This document shows positions 13,162-16,641 of a DNA stretch of 16,641 nt, one piece after another (within the stretch, counting starts at the first letter, position 1; every line of letters begins with the position of its first letter). The notes under the pieces were generated by a model. The model was not told the DNA's origin. It ran no database searches and saw nothing but the letters and a program-made list of their open reading frames with translations. This DNA comes from an uncultured Clostridium sp. (lineage in GTDB: Bacteria; Bacillota; Clostridia; TANB77; CAG-508): the NCBI GenBank assembly GCA_900553225.1, contig USCV01000033.1, positions 1 to 16,641 of the forward strand, given 5' to 3'. Made by a program: the position numbers and the translations under genes.

Positions 13162-13878
13162 TTATATTCCAAAAAATATTTTACTTATAATTTCTCTATC
13201 AGGATACTTAAATCTATTAATATCCTCGATTAATTCATTTCTATTAAATGTTAAATATTTCTTATTTACACTAATATCATCATTTTCAATGTCAACTACT
13301 GTATAAAATGTTTTATCATCTTTTACACAACCACTACTTCCAATACAAATTATTTTCTTGTTATTTTCCACTATTTCAAAAGCTTTATGTTCATCACCAA
13401 TAAACAAATGGTCAAATTGCATATTTTTGCAATATTCCTCAACATCACTTATATTTCTTATAGAAATTCTCTTAAATTGGAAAGCATCTTCTTGTGTATT
13501 TTCATTTATCATATAATGCTGAAATGCAATTTTCTTTCCGTTTAGTTCTATAACCTTTGATAGTGGAAATTTAATTTCATCCTTAGAAATTAAATCTTTT
13601 ATACTTTGATGAACCCACTTATGATGATTTATTTCACTTTCCTCTGTAATTAATTTATCGATACTAATTCCATTTTTATAATATAATTCATGGTTTCCTG
13701 CAATTATTGTTACTTTGCTATTTAGTAATAATTCTAGACATTCCTTTGATTTTGGTCCAATACCTATTGCATCGCCTAAAAATATTACTTCATTAAATTC
13801 GGATTTATTTATATCTTCCATTATAGCTTTAAGTGCCGGATAATTCCCATGTATATCTGTAAAAACTGCTATTTTCAT
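13162..13878 (-). CDS. Metallophosphoesterase (calcineurin-like, YfcE/MJ0936-type)
   Basis: This 238-residue protein has the calcineurin-like metal-binding signature: Asp8-x-His10 (FTDIHGN), Asp36 (FLGDAIGIGP) and Asn62-His63 (IAGNHELYY), with later His residues in AFQHYM and IGDEHKAF. The last site usually reads GHTH in this family, so GDEH is a deviation and may affect metal binding. The natural substrate is unknown; homologues include phosphodiesterases. It sits between two GNAT genes in the same operon. Its Shine-Dalgarno overlaps the preceding stop (TAAGGAAGG), and a three-codon frame lies between that and the ATG. Confidence 0.88.
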   Translation of the reverse strand: MKIAVFTDIHGNYPALKAIMEDINKSEFNEVIFLGDAIGIGPKSKECLELLLNSKVTIIAGNHELYYKNGISIDKLITEESEINHHKWVHQSIKDLISKDEIKFPLSKVIELNGKKIAFQHYMINENTQEDAFQFKRISIRNISDVEEYCKNMQFDHLFIGDEHKAFEIVENNKKIICIGSSGCVKDDKTFYTVVDIENDDISVNKKYLTFNRNELIEDINRFKYPDREIISKIFFGI

Positions 13879-13897
13879 TTATAATTTCATTCCTTCC

Positions 13898-14410
13898 TTA
13901 TAGTTCATAAATATATGATACAACTTTATATTTCTTATTTCCTACTTCAAGTTCTAATTTCTTTCCTAATATTCCACCCATTTTTTCATAGAATTTTCTT
14001 GAATTGTAATTTTCCTTAAAACATCCTAAATATAATTTCTTCTTTCCTATACTTTTAAAATAATCTAATGTGTATTTAAACAATTGGCTTCCTATTCCCA
14101 TTCTTTTTAAATCAGGTTTTATATATATTTCTCGAATTTCGCAATCTATTTCTTTATCATCATAAGCAGGTGCATTATAATCATAAAATCTGCAAAATCC
14201 TACTACTTCATTTTGGTTTTCAGCAATAAATATATCTTTTAATTTATATGAAAAACTATATTTTTCAATTTGTTCTTTCACAGACATTGCATCTAGATAC
14301 TCATCATCGATTATTCCTCTATATGCATTTTGCCAACCTGTAGCTTTTATTTTTGCTATTGATTCAATGTCCTTTACTGTAGCTTGTCTGATATTTATAT
14401 TATCAATCAT
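13898..14410 (-). CDS. GNAT acetyltransferase, type A (first of two paralogues)
   Basis: This is a 170-residue GNAT protein from ATG 14410, which lies 8 bases after GGGGGAAGG. The upstream GTG at 14419 is inside that site. Key stretches are IAKIKATGWQNAYRGIIDDE near the N-terminus, NEVVGFCRFY, then motif A IYIKPDLKRMGIGSQLFKYT and motif B NYNSRKFYEKMGG. The paralogue at 15487-15987 shares GWQ-x-AYRGIIDDEYLD, EVVGFCR and FYEKMGG. Members with this GWQ-AYRG start are widespread acetyltransferases of undefined substrate. Confidence 0.9.
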   Translation of the reverse strand: MIDNINIRQATVKDIESIAKIKATGWQNAYRGIIDDEYLDAMSVKEQIEKYSFSYKLKDIFIAENQNEVVGFCRFYDYNAPAYDDKEIDCEIREIYIKPDLKRMGIGSQLFKYTLDYFKSIGKKKLYLGCFKENYNSRKFYEKMGGILGKKLELEVGNKKYKVVSYIYEL

Positions 14411-14435
14411 TATTTGCACCTTCCCCCATTACCTA

Positions 14436-14900
14436 TTAAATTTTCATCATATATGCTATATTTTTCACCTTAAATCCAAATTTTTCATACGCCCTTATAG
14501 CATTTTCATTCTCTTGATTTACTGTCAAATATAAGTCTGTACATTCTTTTGATTTTGCTATTTCTTTTACGCTTTCTAATATTTTAGTTCCTATTCCTTT
14601 GCCTCTATATTTTTCATCAACACAAATTGCATCAATGTTTAACTGCTTTCTATATCTCATACTAGGATTTTCTTTTTCTTTAATATTAAAAATAACATAT
14701 CCGACAATTTCATTTTGTAACTTTGCTACATATATTTCTTCATTTTTCACTAAAATTTCAAAATATTCTTTGCTAATTACTTCTTCTACACTTTTATATA
14801 AATCAGGTGCCCAATGTACATGCATTTCATGTACTTGTACTGCTAATTTATTCACTCTTTTTAAATCTTCCATACTTGGTATTTCTATTCGTATCTCCAT
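14436..14900 (-). CDS. GNAT acetyltransferase, type C
   Basis: This GNAT protein of about 154 residues starts at ATG 14900. An ATG at 14912 would add four residues (MDGL) but leaves no room for its Shine-Dalgarno, so the choice is uncertain. Motif A is AICVDEKYRGKGIGTKILES, preceded by NEIVGYVIFNIKEKE. Motif B is LTVNQENENAIRAYEKFGFK. This is the most canonical GNAT of the cluster (RGKGIG, then AYEKFGF) and stands apart from the A and B types. The N-terminal HEMHVHWAPDLYKS is typical of several Firmicute GNATs. Confidence 0.88.
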   Translation of the reverse strand: MEIRIEIPSMEDLKRVNKLAVQVHEMHVHWAPDLYKSVEEVISKEYFEILVKNEEIYVAKLQNEIVGYVIFNIKEKENPSMRYRKQLNIDAICVDEKYRGKGIGTKILESVKEIAKSKECTDLYLTVNQENENAIRAYEKFGFKVKNIAYMMKI

Positions 14901-14928
14901 TAAACCATCCATTCCTATTATTTCAATT

Positions 14929-15459
14929 TTAATTCAATTTAATTTTATAAAAATTATCATTTAAAGTAATAGTCCATTCATCACTTAATTTTCTTTCTTC
15001 TATACTAGTTCTATACAACACTCCACCATTTTTTTGAATTGTTCTATTTGAACCATAATTTTTCTCATAACAACCTAAAATTGCTTCTTTCATATTTTTT
15101 TCTTTGCATACTCTCAAAGCATATTCAAGCATTTTGGTAGCATAGCCTTTTCTTCTTTCTGATGGTCTTACACCATAACCTATATCTCCATATAATTCTT
15201 TTAAATTATCACTTAAATCATATCTGATATTTAATAGCCCTACTAGTCTATCACCATCAAAAGCTAAATATAAGTAATATCTCCCCCATTCATCATCTGC
15301 TTTTTCACTATTACGATTTACTTTATTTACCCAATCCTCATATTTCATATTAGTCATTCCTAGACTAGCACTAATACTTCTCTCGTGATTAGAATAATGT
15401 TCTATAACATAATCTTTTAATATTTCATAATCATCTAATGTTGGTAATCTATAATTCAT
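14929..15459 (-). CDS. GNAT acetyltransferase, type B (second paralogue)
   Basis: This is 176 residues from ATG 15459, with AAGGAGG 8 bases upstream. The in-frame TTG at 15477 overlaps that site. It begins MNYRLPTLDDYEILKDYVIE. Motif A is IGYGVRPSERRKGYATKMLE, and the following LGCYEKNYGSNRTIQKNGG gives the motif B region. It is shorter than its paralogue at 12539-13141 but shares the motif A core and the ending of the CoA site. It lies 27 bases after the type A paralogue, so an A-B pair recurs in this operon. Confidence 0.88.
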   Translation of the reverse strand: MNYRLPTLDDYEILKDYVIEHYSNHERSISASLGMTNMKYEDWVNKVNRNSEKADDEWGRYYLYLAFDGDRLVGLLNIRYDLSDNLKELYGDIGYGVRPSERRKGYATKMLEYALRVCKEKNMKEAILGCYEKNYGSNRTIQKNGGVLYRTSIEERKLSDEWTITLNDNFYKIKLN

Positions 15460-15486
15460 AATTCTATCCTCCTTCAAAATTTAATA

Positions 15487-15987
15487 TTATACATTATATT
15501 TGAATCCTACTTCTTTATATTCTTTTCCGCCTTTTGTTATTGTATTTTCGCCACATAAAACTCCACCCATTTTCTCATAAAAAGCTCTTGATGGATAGTT
15601 CCCTTTTAAGCACCAAAGAATTATTTTCTTATTGCCATTCTTCTTAAATTCATTAAATACATATTTAAATAACTCTCTACCAATTCCATTTCTTTTTAAT
15701 TCTGGTTTAACATATATTGCACATATTTCTCCATCGATTTCAGGCATTTCTTTTGAAAATAGATTTTCTAATGTATATCTACAAAATCCTACTACTTCGT
15801 TATCTAGTTCAGCAACAATAAAGCCATTTTCCTTATAATCTTTTAACCTTTTTTGATAATTTGCTTCAACACTTAAACTATCTAAATATTCATCGTCAAT
15901 AATACCTCTATATGCAGTTTGCCAGCCTCTAACTGCAATTTCAGACACTGCTCTTAAATCTTCTTTTTTTACATTCCTTACTATCAT
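15487..15987 (-). CDS. GNAT acetyltransferase, type A (second paralogue)
   Basis: This 166-residue GNAT begins MIVRNVKKEDLRAVSEIAVR, then GWQTAYRGIIDDEYLDSLSV. Motif A is IYVKPELKRNGIGRELFKYV and motif B GNYPSRAFYEKMGG. It is a close relative of the gene at 13898-14410, sharing the GWQ-x-AYRGIIDDEYLD block and the E-V-VGFCRY strand. The ATG overlaps the preceding stop by one base (TAATG), with GGAGG upstream in that gene, so the two are translationally coupled. Confidence 0.9.
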   Translation of the reverse strand: MIVRNVKKEDLRAVSEIAVRGWQTAYRGIIDDEYLDSLSVEANYQKRLKDYKENGFIVAELDNEVVGFCRYTLENLFSKEMPEIDGEICAIYVKPELKRNGIGRELFKYVFNEFKKNGNKKIILWCLKGNYPSRAFYEKMGGVLCGENTITKGGKEYKEVGFKYNV

Positions 15988-16517
15988 TATAAATCCTCCA
16001 ATTCTTTTAAATCTTCTTTTTTTATTTCAAAATATCTAATATCTTCATTATTTGTTTCAACTTTTCTCATTCCAGCCTTTATCATGGTTTTAGCACTCTT
16101 TAAATTAGTAGCATAACAGCCACCTTTTACAATATTTAGCTCACACTCCAATATCAAATATTTTATAGCCTCTTTTAAAGCTTCAGTTGCATAACCATTT
16201 CCCTGATATTTAGTTCCTATTGAAAATCCTACCTCTGTTATCTTTTTATCCAGTTCATTATTACTAGCACTTATAACACCTATTACCTCGCCTATATCTT
16301 TTATTTCTATTAACCAAGTTAATCTTCCATTTTCATATTCAGATATCCATTTGTTTATTAGATTTTTAGTATCTTCAATATTTGTATGCAATTCATATCC
16401 AACATATTTATGCATTTCAACATCTGAATCCCAATTATTATATAGGCTTTTCACATCTTTTTCTGTTACTTTTCTTAAAATAAGCCTTTTAGAATGCATT
16501 TCCTTTGTATATAGCAT
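15987..16517 (-). CDS. GNAT acetyltransferase, RimJ/RimL type (type D)
   Basis: This 176-residue protein is of the RimJ/RimL-like (Acetyltransf_3) branch: SKRLILRKVTEKDVKSLYNN at the start, WLIEIKDIGEVIGVISAS, motif A VGFSIGTKYQGNGYATEALK and motif B YATNLKSAKTMIKAGM. Known members acetylate ribosomal protein N-termini or small molecules including antibiotics, but nothing here shows the substrate. It is the first gene of the eight-gene run. AGAAGGTGG precedes ATG 16517, and a weak promoter candidate is just upstream. Confidence 0.9.
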   Translation of the reverse strand: MLYTKEMHSKRLILRKVTEKDVKSLYNNWDSDVEMHKYVGYELHTNIEDTKNLINKWISEYENGRLTWLIEIKDIGEVIGVISASNNELDKKITEVGFSIGTKYQGNGYATEALKEAIKYLILECELNIVKGGCYATNLKSAKTMIKAGMRKVETNNEDIRYFEIKKEDLKELEDL

Positions 16518-16544
16518 TTTTCCACCTTCTTCTTATTTATTTTC

Positions 16545-16573
16545 ATCATATCATAAGATATTTTTTATTAAAA
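16545..16573 (-). promoter_or_regulatory. Possible promoter of the acetyltransferase operon
   Basis: On the minus strand TTTTAA (16568-16573), 17 bases, TATGAT (16545-16550). Another -35-like TTGAAA is further upstream. The leader would be about 20 nt. Both hexamers are imperfect. Confidence 0.4.
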
Positions 16574-16593
16574 TACTTTTTCAAAATAATCAT

Positions 16594-16641
16594 AACCACC
16601 CGTAAAACGGGTGGTTTGCTCTTAGCCTAGAAGGCTTTTGT
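16594..16641 (+). mobile_element. Possible IS200/IS605-type element end (runs off right edge)
   Basis: A 10-bp hairpin AACCACCCGT-AAA-ACGGGTGGTT (16594-16616) is followed by TTGCTCTT and a second hairpin AGCCT-AGA-AGGCT (16624-16636) ending TTTTG. A GC-rich terminal foldback followed by a second short stem is typical of subterminal ends of IS200/IS605 elements, and this arrangement resembles ones in clostridial genomes. No transposase is in view. A terminator of a gene beyond the edge is the alternative. Confidence 0.4.

Noticed and set aside
16594..16616. Terminator of the acetyltransferase operon
   Set aside because: It lies upstream of the first gene of the operon, and on the minus strand it has no T-run after the stem.

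Overview
This window looks like chromosome from a very AT-rich, Gram-positive bacterium of the Clostridia. The signs are a dnaG-rpoD operon, a CarD-family RNA polymerase regulator, a DUF975 membrane protein, strong purine-rich ribosome binding sites (several near-perfect copies of AAGGAGGTGA), TTG and GTG starts, and sigma-A-type promoters with 17-base spacers. The standard bacterial code fits every gene. No rRNA, tRNA or CRISPR array is visible.

Positions 1-5600 are mostly core genes on the minus strand. In transcription order they are dut (dUTPase), carD, then the operon dnaG-rpoD-lipoprotein, then a gene running off the left edge that resembles the CDP-glycerol glycerophosphotransferase group. 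dut and carD each end in an intrinsic terminator. The carD promoter sits inside the dut terminator, and the left-edge gene has a similar hairpin/promoter overlap.

Positions 5570-10490 are on the plus strand: feoA (with a +1 frameshift), feoB (ferrous iron import), a DUF975 membrane protein and rimO (ribosomal protein S12 methylthiotransferase). rimO ends at a strong terminator.

Positions 10490-11700 look like accessory sequence. They hold decayed coding-like sequence, a candidate small RNA of about 120 nt on the minus strand (promoter, three stem-loops, terminator), and a dinD homologue broken by one in-frame TAA with a LexA-box-like site upstream.

Positions 11754-16517 form a tight minus-strand run of eight genes: six GNAT acetyltransferases, a metallophosphoesterase and a class I SAM-dependent methyltransferase. 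Two GNAT types each occur twice in the same order, so an acetyltransferase pair has probably been duplicated and split. The right edge (from 16594) carries two hairpins resembling the end of an IS200/IS605-type element. The most notable points are the GNAT cassette array, the candidate small RNA, the feoA and dinD lesions, and a ribosome binding site separated from its start by a hairpin that would restore normal spacing.
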